Shown piece by piece: positions 22,209-30,627 of a stretch of DNA of 32,643 nucleotides; position 1 is the first letter of the stretch, and every line of letters begins with the position of its first letter. The position numbers were made by a program, and so were the translations under genes. The notes below the pieces were generated by a model. That model did not search any database, was not told where the DNA came from, and was given only the letters and a program-made list of their open reading frames with translations. Source of the stretch: Firmicutes bacterium CAG:882 (lineage in GTDB: Bacteria; Bacillota; Clostridia; Lachnospirales; Lachnospiraceae); assembly GCA_000435595.1 (NCBI GenBank), contig FR895406.1, positions 9,463 through 42,105 of the forward strand. Direction: 5' to 3'.

Positions 22209-22994
22209 TTATACATATAAATTAAGAACAACCATATATCTGCCCTTCTTTGTCTCGCTTCTTGTGCATATATATTTAAAACGTCCTCTGCCCCTGACGG
22301 AGATAATCTCGCCCTCCTTAAGGTTATATGCGTTCGTCGTTATAAGTCTTCCATTGACAAATACAAGACCCTCCTCAATATATTTTACGCTGTGGCTTCT
22401 CGACTCATTAAATGCAAGGCTTATCACGGCATCAAGCCTGAGTGATGCCACCGAACCTATGACCTCTTTATATGAAGGTATAAAATTCTCATCCGGAGTG
22501 CAGTATCTCTTACAGCTCACATAATCATTTTTTACCCTTGTAAGATTGTCAGCTATAAAATCAGCTATCTTGTCAAGACATATCACATAAGCCGCACCGT
22601 CGGATATTATTATATCCCCAAGAAGTGAACGCTCTATTCCGAGATTCATAAGTGCTCCTAAAAAATCCCTGTGAGACAGGCTGTCGACAAATCTTTTGTC
22701 CGACTCGATTTTGAGAATTTCAATCGGCAGTGTATACTCACAGCCTTCATACGGAAGGAACACCGCAATGCGTCTCTCCGCATATTCAAAACCGCCATCA
22801 GTACTCACACAGACGTATGAAAGCGACTTTTTCATATTATACAGTATATTCTGTTCATTGAGATTCAGAAAACTCGAAAAAACCGGAATATTCCGCTTAT
22901 AGCAGGCATCTGCTAAATCGGACAGTCTTCCGGCTAAAATCTGTTCCTCTTTATTTTTATTTGCTAAGCCGCCATGATTAGTCTCTGAATACAT
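22209..22994 (-). CDS. ylmH: YlmH-family S4 RNA-binding protein
   Basis: A 261-residue protein of the YlmH family, encoded next to sepF in many Firmicutes and associated with division or ribosome function. The C-terminal S4 domain reads RLDAVISLAFNESRSHSVKYIEEGLVFVNGRL, then LKEGEIISVRGRGRFKY. Upstream is the family-typical RDFLGALMNLGIERSLLGDIII and the N-terminal FSSFLNLNEQNIL. Start: ATG 22994 with AGGAAG about 8 bases upstream; the longer TTG form at 23018 is less likely. It overlaps the sepF end by 17 bp. Confidence 0.9.
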   Translation of the reverse strand: MYSETNHGGLANKNKEEQILAGRLSDLADACYKRNIPVFSSFLNLNEQNILYNMKKSLSYVCVSTDGGFEYAERRIAVFLPYEGCEYTLPIEILKIESDKRFVDSLSHRDFLGALMNLGIERSLLGDIIISDGAAYVICLDKIADFIADNLTRVKNDYVSCKRYCTPDENFIPSYKEVIGSVASLRLDAVISLAFNESRSHSVKYIEEGLVFVNGRLITTNAYNLKEGEIISVRGRGRFKYICTRSETKKGRYMVVLNLYV

Positions 22995-23568
22995 ACTTGG
23001 TACTTCCTGATAAATCAACGCTTCCGTCTAACATCTCATCAAAATTACCCGATATGTCAACGCTGCTAGGTGTAATTACAAATATGTAGCTCGTAACCTT
23101 CTGAAGGTTTCCATCCATCGCATACACTGCTCCTGATGTAAAGTCCAGAATCTTCTGTGCTAAGTCCCCGTTAAGTCCCTCTAAGTTGAGAACAACCGGC
23201 ATACCTCCTGCCAGCGTGTCACATATCTCCTTGGAATCATCATACATCTTAGGTCTGATTACACGAAGCTCCATTCTTCCTGCCCCTCCCTGAATTGACT
23301 TCATATGCACTACCTTACCATAGTTTCTCTTAGGCTGCTTAACCGGCTTTTGCTCATAATCATCGTCGTTGTCGAAGCTTTCATCTTTCTTACCAAACGG
23401 TTTTCTCTTAGGGAGTTCCTCTTCCGCATCATCGTCATCGGATTCACGCTTAGAACGTGCAATGCTCTTCTTCGCCGGCTCGTCCCAATTATATCCGTCA
23501 TCCTCATCATCAAAATCATCATCGCCAAGATTCAATCCGTTCAATAAATTCTTAAATATGTTAGCCAC
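22978..23568 (-). CDS. sepF: Cell division protein SepF
   Basis: Membrane-associated FtsZ-binding protein that assists septum assembly. From a GTG start the protein reads MANIFKNLLNGLNLGDDD, the usual N-terminal membrane amphipathic helix, followed by a long acidic and lysine-rich linker (about 20-90). The C-terminal SepF domain has RPKMYDDSKEICDTLAGGMPVVLNLEGLN, QKILDFTSGAVYAMDG and FVITPSSVDIS. The length is 196 residues. Start: GTG 23568, with AGGAG about 10 bases upstream just after the yggS stop; an ATG-started longer form would lack this site. Its presence with MinCDE shows two division systems in one window. Confidence 0.93.
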   Translation of the reverse strand: MANIFKNLLNGLNLGDDDFDDEDDGYNWDEPAKKSIARSKRESDDDDAEEELPKRKPFGKKDESFDNDDDYEQKPVKQPKRNYGKVVHMKSIQGGAGRMELRVIRPKMYDDSKEICDTLAGGMPVVLNLEGLNGDLAQKILDFTSGAVYAMDGNLQKVTSYIFVITPSSVDISGNFDEMLDGSVDLSGSTKYVFRD

Positions 23569-23584
23569 TGTAATATCGCTCCTG

Positions 23585-24313
23585 TTAAACATTATAGTTG
23601 CGGGCACCGAATATTCCGGTTCCCACCCTTATCATGGTCGCCCCCTCTTCAATGGCAACCTGATAATCCCCTGTCATACCCATCGAGAGGACATCCATAT
23701 CTGTATTATCAATGTTTTTTGCTTTTAAGTCAACACATAATTGCTTTAAATTTTTAAAAACCTGTCGATTTTGCTCGGAATCTTCGACAAATGGGGCGAT
23801 GGTCATAAGTCCGCACACATGAACGTTGTCAAGCTTAGCACATTCCCTCACAAGCTTTTCCGTCTCGTCACAGGCAATTCCAAACTTACTATCCTCACCC
23901 GCAACATTGACTTCTATAAGAATATCCATTCTTATGCCGGCTTTCGCCGCTTCTCTGTCTATCGTCTCAGCCAAATGCAGCGAATCAACAGAATGTATCA
24001 TTGCAACTTTATCTATCACCTGACGCACTTTATTGGTCTGAAGATGTCCTATCATGTGAAAAACCGCCCCCGGCATCTCATCTATACGTTCATACTTAGC
24101 ACAAATCTCCTGCACCTTATTCTCACCAAATACCCGCTCTCCTGCATTGTACGCGGCAAGAAGCTGCTCAAACGGCTTTGTCTTACTCACTGCAATAAGC
24201 TTTACCTCACATTTATCTCTACCTGACCTTTTACATGCCGCATCAATATCAGCATGTACGGCCTCAAGATTACTTTTTATTTCCGCATTTATCTGTGCAG
24301 CACTACTATCCAT
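23585..24313 (-). CDS. yggS: YggS-family PLP-binding protein
   Basis: Pyridoxal-phosphate homeostasis protein (PLPBP) with an alanine-racemase-like barrel. The 242 residues have KLIAVSKTKPFEQL with the PLP lysine, FGENKVQE, HMIGHLQTNKVRQV, IHSVDSLHLAE, EVNVAGEDSKFGI, CGLMTIAPF, LSMGMTGDYQVAIEEGATMIRVGTGIFG. GGAGG precedes the ATG. It is located between the HlyD-like gene and sepF, a standard Firmicutes neighbourhood. Confidence 0.95.
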   Translation of the reverse strand: MDSSAAQINAEIKSNLEAVHADIDAACKRSGRDKCEVKLIAVSKTKPFEQLLAAYNAGERVFGENKVQEICAKYERIDEMPGAVFHMIGHLQTNKVRQVIDKVAMIHSVDSLHLAETIDREAAKAGIRMDILIEVNVAGEDSKFGIACDETEKLVRECAKLDNVHVCGLMTIAPFVEDSEQNRQVFKNLKQLCVDLKAKNIDNTDMDVLSMGMTGDYQVAIEEGATMIRVGTGIFGARNYNV

Positions 24314-24336
24314 ATTGACAGAACCTCCATTTCATT

Positions 24337-25755
24337 CTAATACATAATCTGATTTTCAGTAACCATATCAGCGTTAAGAATTATATAATCATATATCGAT
24401 AACCCGTAGGTTGTTCCACGTTCAATTATATAGTACTCATCGTTTCTGTCAATAATCGATACTTGTCTGAACTGACAGTAGCCCTTATTGATACAGTAAG
24501 CCCCCTTAAGAGTTGCAACGGTACCGATTATATATTTCTGATCATCATAGCTTATCTCATTCTCCGAAGGCGGCTTTACGATACAGTCACCGACACTGAA
24601 TATATCCTTATTCACATAATAATATCCGTCAATATCCGCATAGTAGGTCGCCTCGATGAATTTACGTGTCTGGTTTCCCTGAGTATCATAAGTCAGCAGA
24701 ATAAATCCGGTACTTGCATCGTCACCGCCGATATATCCGTACTCATTCGGGATTGTAAAAAATTCTTTCTCACATACTGAACTTATCGGAATTTTAAGAC
24801 CGGATGCAGTATTCTGTGAAATTTCAAAATCCACATATCTCGAATCAAGAAAATTTACAAGATATTTGCTGAGTGAAATCATTCCGTAACTTCCGTCAGC
24901 ATTATATAGAATCGAAAAAGCGGCTGTTGTTGTAATATCCTGCGAGAGAAAGCTTATCTTCACCGAGGTCACTTCGGCATACTGACTGACCTGGTTCTCA
25001 GTAAGAGGAAACACAATCTTCCAGTTATCCGAATTAATTGTTCTGTACAATGCATCTCCCACTCCGACAAGCTCTCTGTTTCTCAGATTGGTAATCGAAT
25101 AGTTTTCCTGATCAAATGAAGCAGCCGTAACCCTGTCCTCTGTTATTCCACAGAGCGAATCAACATAGCAGGATACCACCGTCGACTTAGCCGGTTTTAT
25201 CTGGTGCACAAAATTATTTCCGTCTCCGATAAGATTTTCAAGATTCTCAACCATACATTCAGCATTATATCCGTTAACCGTAGCTGAAATATTATCAAGG
25301 ACATTATATGTCTCATAATAATCATGGCTGTCAAAGGCTTTTGCGAAATTGACAAGCTTATGACCTATACTGTTAATGGCTGTACTGCTTATTCCGCTGT
25401 CTGCCGATGCTGCCGTAAGGCTTGCCGCAACCGTTCCGGTTTCATCCACAATTCCTATTATCGTCTCAACGCCTGCTCGTTCATTATCGTTGAGAAAATA
25501 CTTAACATAACCCGCAGCAGATGAATTTTCAACGGACTCATCAAGTATAATTATTCCGGAAAAAGTATTGTCGGACACGAGTTGTCCTGCACTCACTTCG
25601 TATGTGAGGACTCTTTCCTTGGTCATATACAGCACAACACTTATAATCAAATACACAAAAACAACCACCAAAAGAAGAATGCCGATGTTAAAGCGAGGCA
25701 TATAATGAAGCTTTGTGACATTATTATTTTTTTTGTTATTATAATGAGCAGCCAT
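24337..25755 (-). CDS. HlyD-like membrane protein near division genes
   Basis: A 472-residue protein with one N-terminal membrane segment (about 21-42, IGILLLVVVFVYLIISVVLY) and an extracytoplasmic body. The stretch EVSAGQLVSDNTFSGIIILDES and the long helical middle recall HlyD-family adaptor proteins seen before yggS-sepF in Clostridia. No transporter partner is adjacent, so an export function is doubtful. Start: ATG 25755 with GGAG seven bases upstream; a longer frame reaching 25863 would overlap the divergent gene's ribosome site and lacks support. It is the first gene of the run ending at the RluA-family gene. Confidence 0.75.
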   Translation of the reverse strand: MAAHYNNKKNNNVTKLHYMPRFNIGILLLVVVFVYLIISVVLYMTKERVLTYEVSAGQLVSDNTFSGIIILDESVENSSAAGYVKYFLNDNERAGVETIIGIVDETGTVAASLTAASADSGISSTAINSIGHKLVNFAKAFDSHDYYETYNVLDNISATVNGYNAECMVENLENLIGDGNNFVHQIKPAKSTVVSCYVDSLCGITEDRVTAASFDQENYSITNLRNRELVGVGDALYRTINSDNWKIVFPLTENQVSQYAEVTSVKISFLSQDITTTAAFSILYNADGSYGMISLSKYLVNFLDSRYVDFEISQNTASGLKIPISSVCEKEFFTIPNEYGYIGGDDASTGFILLTYDTQGNQTRKFIEATYYADIDGYYYVNKDIFSVGDCIVKPPSENEISYDDQKYIIGTVATLKGAYCINKGYCQFRQVSIIDRNDEYYIIERGTTYGLSIYDYIILNADMVTENQIMY

Positions 25756-25861
25756 TTTCCAACTCCAACCATAAATGTTAATAAATAACTGTATAAAACC
25801 CATGTATTTTTCAAACCATAATTCTGTAACAAAATATATAAGTGCGGAATGGAGGATTGTC

Positions 25862-26074
25862 ATGAATAACAGAGGTTTTGATTATTTTGCACTGACCATA
25901 GCTATAATAGGCGCAATCAACTGGGGGCTTATAGGTTTCTTCAAATTTGACCTCGTAGCATTCCTTTTTGGTAATTTGACTGTATTATCAAGAATAATCT
26001 ACGCTGTCGTCGGAATATGCGGGCTATACCTTATCAGTGTATACGGCAGAATTACAAGCTTTAACGAAGCTTGA
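25862..26074 (+). CDS. DUF378 family small membrane protein
   Basis: A 70-residue protein with two membrane segments: YFALTIAIIGAINWGLIGFF and RIIYAVVGICGLYLIS. The GAINWGLIG motif is the mark of the DUF378 (YuzA-like) family. Function unknown. Start: ATG 25862, with GGAGG six bases upstream at 25851-25855; the longer frame from 25775 would include non-coding spacer. It is a lone plus-strand gene between two minus-strand operons. Confidence 0.88.
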   Translation: MNNRGFDYFALTIAIIGAINWGLIGFFKFDLVAFLFGNLTVLSRIIYAVVGICGLYLISVYGRITSFNEA

Positions 26075-26092
26075 CCCTGAATACTAATCACA

Positions 26093-26118
26093 TCAAGCCG
26101 CGGGAAAATCCTGCGGCT
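26093..26118. terminator. Hairpin between the DUF378 gene and the DD-carboxypeptidase gene
   Basis: TCAAGCCGCGGG pairs with CCTGCGGCTTGA (one wobble) around AAAAT, in the convergent gap. T tracts are weak on both sides, so this is a probable but not typical terminator. Confidence 0.5.
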
Positions 26119-26130
26119 TGAATTAATATA

Positions 26131-27117
26131 CTATCTGTAAGAAGCTTTTTCCAAGAGATAGCTCATCTGATTGTAGAGACTGTCGCGTGAAGGTGCATTA
26201 AGTATAACCGATATATACTGATGACCGTTCGACGGCGACTCACTGAGTATAACAAGACAGTAACCGGCGGCCTCCGTGTAGCCTGTCTTTCCGCATATAA
26301 CCTTCATCCCGTTAGGAGGAGTAACGCTTCCGTTGATAAATTGATTTCCATTAGTCCATGTCGGAACAATCGTGTATGATTTACGCGTGAAAGATGTCGA
26401 ATATTTAACGGTTGAGGCGATTTTTACGAACTCATCATTCTTGATTGCCTCATTAAAAATCAAATATAAATCATAAGCAGTGGTATAATGCTGCTCATTT
26501 GTCAGTCCGTGCGGATTAACAAAATGCGAATTCGTGGCACCTATCTCAAGTGCCCTCTCATTCATCAAGTCCGCAAATGCCTGAATTGAGCCTGCAACCG
26601 TAGTTGCAACAATAATCGCTGCGTCATTTCCCGAATTAACTATGGCACCATAGAGAGCCTGCTCTAAGGTAATCACATCCCCAACTCTGAAATCACATAT
26701 CCAGACATTATCTTCATCAATTCTAATTGACTCGTCTATCGAAGCCACTTTATCAAGGTCGGCATTTTCAAGTGCAACAAGACCTGTCATTATCTTGGTT
26801 GTACTTGCCGGGTAGAGCTTCATATGAGGATTTTTCTGATATACAACTTCACCGGATGTAATATCAACAAGCAAAGCAGCCGAGGCAGATAAAACTCCCT
26901 CCTCAGTATCAGCAGAGTCCACTGTACATACACCAAGATCCGCTGCAAAGCCTGACGCCATTGACAGTGAGGAACTTAAAACATAATTGTATGATATATC
27001 ATTCTCAATGGAGAGCCCCTTCATTGTAGTACCGGTCTCTTTGCTGCAGCCTGCAGTAAACACGGCAACCATGAGAAATACTACACATTGAAGCCATCCT
27101 GTCTTTTTCTTTGTCAT
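26131..27117 (-). CDS. D-alanyl-D-alanine carboxypeptidase, lipoprotein type
   Basis: Low-molecular-mass penicillin-binding protein of the DacF/PBP5 class that trims the terminal D-alanine of peptidoglycan stems. The 328 residues start with a lipoprotein signal ending FTAGC (Cys24). The serine-peptidase motifs are S105-x-x-K108 (STTK), S162-G-N164 and K277-T-G (GKTGYT). The protein ends soon after the last motif and lacks the extra C-terminal domain of PBP5; membrane attachment is by lipid. AAGGAAA precedes the ATG. It follows mgsA by 26 bp at the end of the envelope operon and would need LspA for maturation. Confidence 0.93.
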   Translation of the reverse strand: MTKKKTGWLQCVVFLMVAVFTAGCSKETGTTMKGLSIENDISYNYVLSSSLSMASGFAADLGVCTVDSADTEEGVLSASAALLVDITSGEVVYQKNPHMKLYPASTTKIMTGLVALENADLDKVASIDESIRIDEDNVWICDFRVGDVITLEQALYGAIVNSGNDAAIIVATTVAGSIQAFADLMNERALEIGATNSHFVNPHGLTNEQHYTTAYDLYLIFNEAIKNDEFVKIASTVKYSTSFTRKSYTIVPTWTNGNQFINGSVTPPNGMKVICGKTGYTEAAGYCLVILSESPSNGHQYISVILNAPSRDSLYNQMSYLLEKASYR

Positions 27118-27143
27118 TATAACATTTCCTTTTTGCTTAACTC

Positions 27144-27542
27144 TTATTTGTACATTTCACGCCAATCGAGATCGCCTCGCTCAAGTGCTTTAATCATAAG
27201 CTCGGCTGTGGCCAGATTGGTTGCAAACGGTATATTGTGCATATCACATACCCTGAACATGTTAGATGCCTCACGCTCATCCTCGTGTGAGCAGTTATCA
27301 GGGTCCCTCAAGAAAATAATCATATCAATCTGATTCATCTCTATCATCGAGCACAACTGCTGTCCTCCTCCGAGCCTTCCTGAGAGAAACTTGTGTACAT
27401 TGAGATTCGTAACCTCCTCAACAAGCCTTCCCGTAGTCTCAGTGGCATATAGTTCATTGCGATTCAATATGCCTCTGTATGCAATACAAAAGTTCTGCAT
27501 CAGTTTTTTCTTTGAATCATGTGCTACCAATCCTATATTCAT
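27144..27542 (-). CDS. mgsA: Methylglyoxal synthase homologue lacking the catalytic Asp
   Basis: A 132-residue protein of the methylglyoxal synthase family, which turns dihydroxyacetone phosphate into methylglyoxal and phosphate. It keeps the N-terminal VAHD (H8, D9), a phosphate loop ATETTG (usual ATGTTG), FLRDP with D80, H86 and the C-terminal NIPFATNLATAE. However, the usual GGDQQ motif, whose aspartate is the catalytic base (Asp71 in E. coli), is GGGQQ here (G60). The acid matching Asp101 is glutamate. The enzyme may be inactive, weak or use another substrate. I recall similar GG-S/G-QQ forms in Lachnospiraceae. It lies between rodA and the carboxypeptidase gene. Confidence 0.85.
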   Translation of the reverse strand: MNIGLVAHDSKKKLMQNFCIAYRGILNRNELYATETTGRLVEEVTNLNVHKFLSGRLGGGQQLCSMIEMNQIDMIIFLRDPDNCSHEDEREASNMFRVCDMHNIPFATNLATAELMIKALERGDLDWREMYK

Positions 27543-27557
27543 AGTTACCTCCGTTAT

Positions 27558-28727
27558 TTACTGTCTGACTTTCTGAAGGCTTACGTTCAAAACAAAGCCC
27601 ATTCCGCCGAACAGAGATATAAGTGAGCTCAATCCCGAGCTTATAAATGGCAGAGGAATTCCTGTATTAGGCAACAACTCCGTCGCTACACCAACATTGA
27701 TAAATACCTGTAATGTCAATAACACCGCCATACCGGTACACAGCATGCGCCCCATCATATCCGGGGCAAATATCGCAGCTAAAAAACATTCAACAATTAT
27801 AAGAAAAAAAACTCCCAGCACGATACAGCTTCCGACAAATCCCATCTCCTCGCCTATAATGGCAAAAATAAAGTCATTTACCATCTCATTTGACAAATAA
27901 TTGGCGTTTTTCATGGACTCTGTACTGTCATTGTAAAGTCCTTTTCCGTAAAGTCTTCCCGAACCGATTGCCAATACGGAATTGTCCTGCTGGTAACGCA
28001 GGTCATCATATTCATCCGGATATAAAAATGCATTGATACGGTTGAGCTGATAGTTATCAAGCAGCTTCTGCTCAGGCTGTTGAATATATATTATTGCAGC
28101 AGCCGCAATCGGCACAAACACTGCAAGCATTATTCCGATTTTCTTATAGCTTATACCGGCAGCAAAAATCATTATCACAGTAAGTCCCGTTATAAGTATG
28201 GTGGTTGACAAATCCGGCTCCTTCTCAATGAGAATAAGCGGTATTCCGGCTAAAATTGCCGTAACCAGTATAAACCACCATTTTGACAATCTGTCTTTGT
28301 TGACGGAAAGAAACTTTGCAAAAAACAGAATTCCAAAAATCTTTGCAAATTCGGAAGGCTGTATTGTGAGCGAAGTTCCTATGTCTATCCATCTCTGAGC
28401 TCCGTGATGAGAATCACCTATGAGAAGAACTGCTAAAAGAAGCCCGATATCAAATGCATATATTCCCCAGTAAAATTTCAGAATCCAGCTATAGTCAATC
28501 AATGATATCACAAACATACCGGCAAATCCGATTATCATTCCTATTGCCTGCTTAATAACCGCCCTGGAATCCTGCCCGTCGTTGGCACTGCCGATAATGG
28601 CAATGCCAAGTCCGCATATAATTATGAGCAGAATCAGAAGTCTGAAATTATAATTTCGTAACTTGTATGTCTTTAATTTAGCTAATGGTAAAAACTCATT
28701 ACGTCTAATGGTTCGGTTTCTGTCCAT
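27558..28727 (-). CDS. rodA: Rod shape protein RodA (SEDS glycosyltransferase)
   Basis: A 389-residue membrane protein of the SEDS family that polymerises peptidoglycan during elongation with a class B PBP partner. Ten membrane segments are expected. The family patterns are ARRWIDIG-like (AQRWIDIGTSLTIQPSEFAKI), EKEPDLSTTILI, and near the end DFIFAIIGEEMGFVGS and LLPNTGIPLPFISSGLSSLI. The ATG is inside minE (23-bp overlap) with AAGGA upstream, so the two are coupled. The partner PBP2-like gene is at the start of the same operon. Confidence 0.95.
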   Translation of the reverse strand: MDRNRTIRRNEFLPLAKLKTYKLRNYNFRLLILLIIICGLGIAIIGSANDGQDSRAVIKQAIGMIIGFAGMFVISLIDYSWILKFYWGIYAFDIGLLLAVLLIGDSHHGAQRWIDIGTSLTIQPSEFAKIFGILFFAKFLSVNKDRLSKWWFILVTAILAGIPLILIEKEPDLSTTILITGLTVIMIFAAGISYKKIGIMLAVFVPIAAAAIIYIQQPEQKLLDNYQLNRINAFLYPDEYDDLRYQQDNSVLAIGSGRLYGKGLYNDSTESMKNANYLSNEMVNDFIFAIIGEEMGFVGSCIVLGVFFLIIVECFLAAIFAPDMMGRMLCTGMAVLLTLQVFINVGVATELLPNTGIPLPFISSGLSSLISLFGGMGFVLNVSLQKVRQ

Positions 28728-28989
28728 TCTTCATATCCTTAATAGGAATATTGGCATACAGCGCCGGAACGCTTCCGTTGCCCCCGTCTGATTCGGTCTG
28801 AGTAATCTGAATATCCAGTCCGCTTGCGTCAATTTCCATATATTTTGAAATCACGGCAATGATGTCATTCTTAATTGCCTCCATTATATCCGGAGAACAA
28901 TTAGCTCGGTCAGAAACAAGCAGAAGCTTGAGTCTGTCCTTAGCCACATCACCGGAGGATTTCTTCTTGAACATATCAAATAAGCTCAT
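28705..28989 (-). CDS. minE: Cell division topological specificity factor MinE
   Basis: A 94-residue MinE, which stimulates MinD ATPase and drives Min oscillation. MSLFDMFKKKSSGDVAKDRLKLLLVSDRANCSP is the membrane and MinD-interaction part; EAIKNDIIAVISKYMEID leads into the dimer domain ending LYANIPI. Start: ATG 28989 with GGGGAG eight bases upstream; a longer frame from 29091 lies within minD sequence and is rejected. The gene starts 22 bases after minD ends and overlaps rodA. Confidence 0.94.
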   Translation of the reverse strand: MSLFDMFKKKSSGDVAKDRLKLLLVSDRANCSPDIMEAIKNDIIAVISKYMEIDASGLDIQITQTESDGGNGSVPALYANIPIKDMKNGQKPNH

Positions 28990-29011
28990 TAATGCATCTC
29001 CCCTTATAATA

Positions 29012-29803
29012 TTATTTTGATGAAAAGATAGACTTAAGCTTATTCCAAAAGCCTGACTTCTCTGAGAGATCAAGAAGAGGAATGTCCTCACCCATAATTC
29101 TCTTACAGATGTTCATATAAGCCTGTCCTGCAAGTGTATCATTGCCAACTAAAGGTTCACCGTTGTTGGTCGAGATAACGATATTCTCATCATCCGGAAC
29201 TGCACCGATAAGGTTGATTGAGAGAATATCAACCACATCATCAATCGACATCATATCCCCTTTCTTAACCATGTCCATACGGATACGGTTGACAATAAGG
29301 TCGCTTCTCTTAAGGTCGTTAGCCTCTAACAGCCCGATGATTCTGTCGGCATCACGGATTGCGGAAACCTCAGGAGTAGTCACAACAAGTGCTCTGTCCG
29401 CACCTGCTATGGCATTCTTGAAGCCCTGCTCTATTCCGGCAGGACAATCAAGAATTATGTAATCGAATTCCTGTCTGAGTTCATCAATGAGTGCCTTCAT
29501 CTGCTCAGGTGATACGCTTGTCTTATCTCTTGTCTGTGCTGAAGGAAGAAGATAGAGATTAGGATATCTCTTATCCTTAATAAGTGCCTGCTTATATCTG
29601 CAGTTACCCTCAACAACATCTACGAGATTATATACTATTCTGTTCTCAAGCCCCATAACAACATCAAGGTTACGAAGACCTATATCCGTATCAATTAAAA
29701 CAACTTTCTTATTAAGCTTTGCAAGACCTGTACCGACATTAGCCGATGTAGTTGTCTTACCTACGCCACCCTTACCACTGGTGACAACAATGACTTCACT
29801 CAT
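29012..29803 (-). CDS. minD: Septum site-determining ATPase MinD
   Basis: A 263-residue deviant Walker ATPase that recruits MinC to the membrane. The deviant P-loop KGGVGKTTT lies at 11-19, followed by DTDIGLRNLD, LLPSAQTRDKTSVSPEQM, YIILDCPAGIEQGF and VTTPEVSAIRDADRIIGLLE. The C-terminal amphipathic membrane-targeting helix is FWNKLKSIFSSK. Start: ATG 29803 with GGAGA just upstream; extra upstream codons lack a site. The order minC-minD-minE is standard. Confidence 0.96.
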   Translation of the reverse strand: MSEVIVVTSGKGGVGKTTTSANVGTGLAKLNKKVVLIDTDIGLRNLDVVMGLENRIVYNLVDVVEGNCRYKQALIKDKRYPNLYLLPSAQTRDKTSVSPEQMKALIDELRQEFDYIILDCPAGIEQGFKNAIAGADRALVVTTPEVSAIRDADRIIGLLEANDLKRSDLIVNRIRMDMVKKGDMMSIDDVVDILSINLIGAVPDDENIVISTNNGEPLVGNDTLAGQAYMNICKRIMGEDIPLLDLSEKSGFWNKLKSIFSSK

Positions 29804-29925
29804 ACATATCTCCATTCCGCCGCTGCGCGGCTCTTTTTTTCTCTTCCCGTTATGGAAGAAAACCATAATATTATTATGATTGTTTTTTTGCATAAAAGCA
29901 ATAATTTTTTTAAATATTTATAAAA

Positions 29926-30597
29926 TTACAGGCGAATATCTGACAAGACATTCTTATCGAGCTTTTCGATGTATATATTATTGTCATCGACAAAAGCAAT
30001 TTTAGGGTCAATGTTCCTGCCAGGCTTAAGCGGAGCCGCATCGCCGCTTCTTGCAATCACATCGCCTATCCTTATCTGCATAGGTGCCATCTCAAGTGCT
30101 ACGACAAATGAATCCTGATTGCCGTTTGCCCCTGCAAACACAAGTCCTTTAAGGCTGCCAAGAACCACAACATTGCCTGTCGATATGACTCTTGCACCAG
30201 GATTGACATCTCCGAGTATAATAATGCTGCTCTCTGACTCTAATACCTGACCGCTTCTTAATGTACCCTTGTAAAACTGCCCTGTATGTGTTGAGAGCTC
30301 TTCAAGCTTGGTATCAACAGCCTTTTTGTAATATTCATCCCTGAGCTTATCGTTATCAACAACACATATAATATTGAGTTCTGAATTAGCCGCAATTATA
30401 TCAAGGATTTCCTTTTCCTCGCTTGCCGAGATTTTCCTTCCCTCGAATGAGACTGCCATATTCGCCTTGTCAAAGAACTTCGATGCCGAGCGGAACTTCT
30501 CAGCTAACGCTTCCTTAAGCTCGTCAAACGGAATGTTCTCATCCATAACTACGACAATACCATGCTTATTACCTTTAATTATTACCGAATTATCCAT
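29926..30597 (-). CDS. minC: Septum site-determining protein MinC
   Basis: FtsZ-assembly inhibitor of 223 residues. The N-terminal domain (about 1-95) begins SVIIKGNKHGIVVVMDEN and contains FDELKEALAEKFRSASKFF. The C-terminal beta-helix domain (about 110-215) has TLRSGQVLESESSIIILGDVNPGARVISTGNVVVLGSLKGLVFAGANG and VVALEMAPMQIRIGDVIAR. It carries both domains at normal length. minD follows; the PBP gene is 30 bp upstream. Confidence 0.94.
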   Translation of the reverse strand: MDNSVIIKGNKHGIVVVMDENIPFDELKEALAEKFRSASKFFDKANMAVSFEGRKISASEEKEILDIIAANSELNIICVVDNDKLRDEYYKKAVDTKLEELSTHTGQFYKGTLRSGQVLESESSIIILGDVNPGARVISTGNVVVLGSLKGLVFAGANGNQDSFVVALEMAPMQIRIGDVIARSGDAAPLKPGRNIDPKIAFVDDNNIYIEKLDKNVLSDIRL

Positions 30598-30627
30598 AGC
30601 CTGTCCATAACCTTCCTTTCAGGAATT

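Noticed and set aside
23305..23547. Plus-strand frames opposite sepF
   Set aside because: They are shadows of the acidic GAT/GAA-rich linker of sepF on the opposite strand.
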